From a virus, in the IMG/VR virus record IMGVR_UViG_3300030117_005127, positions 1 to 31,964 of that record: DNA of 31,964 nucleotides; one strand, written 5' to 3'. The translations under genes and the position numbers were made by a program. Position 1 is the first letter of the stretch. Each line of letters begins with the position of its first letter. The notes below the pieces were generated by a model that saw only the letters and a program-made list of their open reading frames with translations, had not been told where the DNA came from and ran no database searches. Shown here piece after piece: positions 31,891 to 31,964 of this stretch.

Positions 31891-31964
31891 TTTTGCTCCT
31901 TTGTTATTTTATTAATTATTTTAATAGCATTTAAGCAAGCGTTTCTGTATCCCACATCATATGC
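31887..31964 (-). CDS. C-terminal end of a leftward gene, cut by the window
   Basis: The minus-strand frame is open from the right edge for 25 codons (ending ITKEQK) and its TGA overlaps the ATG of the next leftward gene (ATGA). The overlap and the ribosome site inside it support a real gene end, but little sequence is available. Confidence 0.5.
   Translation of the reverse strand, partial: AYDVGYRNACLNAIKIINKITKEQK

Noticed and set aside
1-31964. An integrated prophage
   Set aside because: The single att core lies inside phage genes on both sides and no bacterial flanking genes are visible; an integrated copy would have att sites at its ends.

Overview
The window is an AT-rich stretch (roughly one third G+C by eye) of a temperate, short-tailed (podovirus-like) phage genome, with genes packed almost edge to edge. 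It begins inside the major capsid gene and ends inside a small minus-strand gene, so terminase, portal and scaffold genes lie outside it. Strong Shine-Dalgarno sites (AAGGAG, GGAGG) argue against a Bacteroidota host. The tail-fibre style resembles phages known from marine metagenomes. The attachment site matches a tRNA-Arg(ACG) 3' half, but I cannot name the host.

Layout. 1-10.2 kb, plus strand: major capsid protein, a small basic protein, two neck/adaptor-like proteins, a large nozzle-like tail protein, a fibre-like appendage and three internal-virion-like proteins. 10.2-15.4 kb: one giant ejection-type protein that carries lysozyme-like motifs in permuted order. 15.5-18.8 kb: a small beta-rich protein and a long tail fibre built of YadA-head-like repeats. 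18.8-21.7 kb: small genes and a lysis-type cluster (membrane/coiled-coil proteins, a possible lipoprotein, a holin candidate, an endolysin). 21.7-23.2 kb: a metallophosphoesterase with an HTH-like N-terminus. 23.2-23.5 kb: attP, with a tRNA-Arg(ACG) 3' half as core, flanked by five arm-type repeats. 23.5-25.3 kb, minus strand: tyrosine integrase and a repressor with overlapping ends. 25.4-31.1 kb, plus strand: an early operon with an excisionase-like protein, Gp157-like, an ERF-like annealing protein, HTH, an Hjc-like resolvase, a DUF1376 replication protein and many small unknowns. 31.2-31.96 kb, minus strand: four small unknown genes behind a convergent terminator.

Because attP lies inside the sequence with phage genes on both sides, the molecule read here is the free or circular/virion form (or a concatemer junction), not an integrated prophage. 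The repressor and integrase run leftwards from a control region holding inverted repeats and three decamer repeats; the early recombination/replication genes run rightwards. Structural and lysis genes are read rightwards towards attP, where a terminator-like hairpin sits just past the core.

Less ordinary signals are: the permuted lysozyme motifs; an extra copy of the attP arm motif 7.8 kb away in front of the fibre operon; the palindrome GCTAGC occurring at least 34 times; a recurring arrangement of a stem-loop ending just before a ribosome binding site; and a possible structured RNA with a terminator/attenuator at 29.4-29.7 kb.
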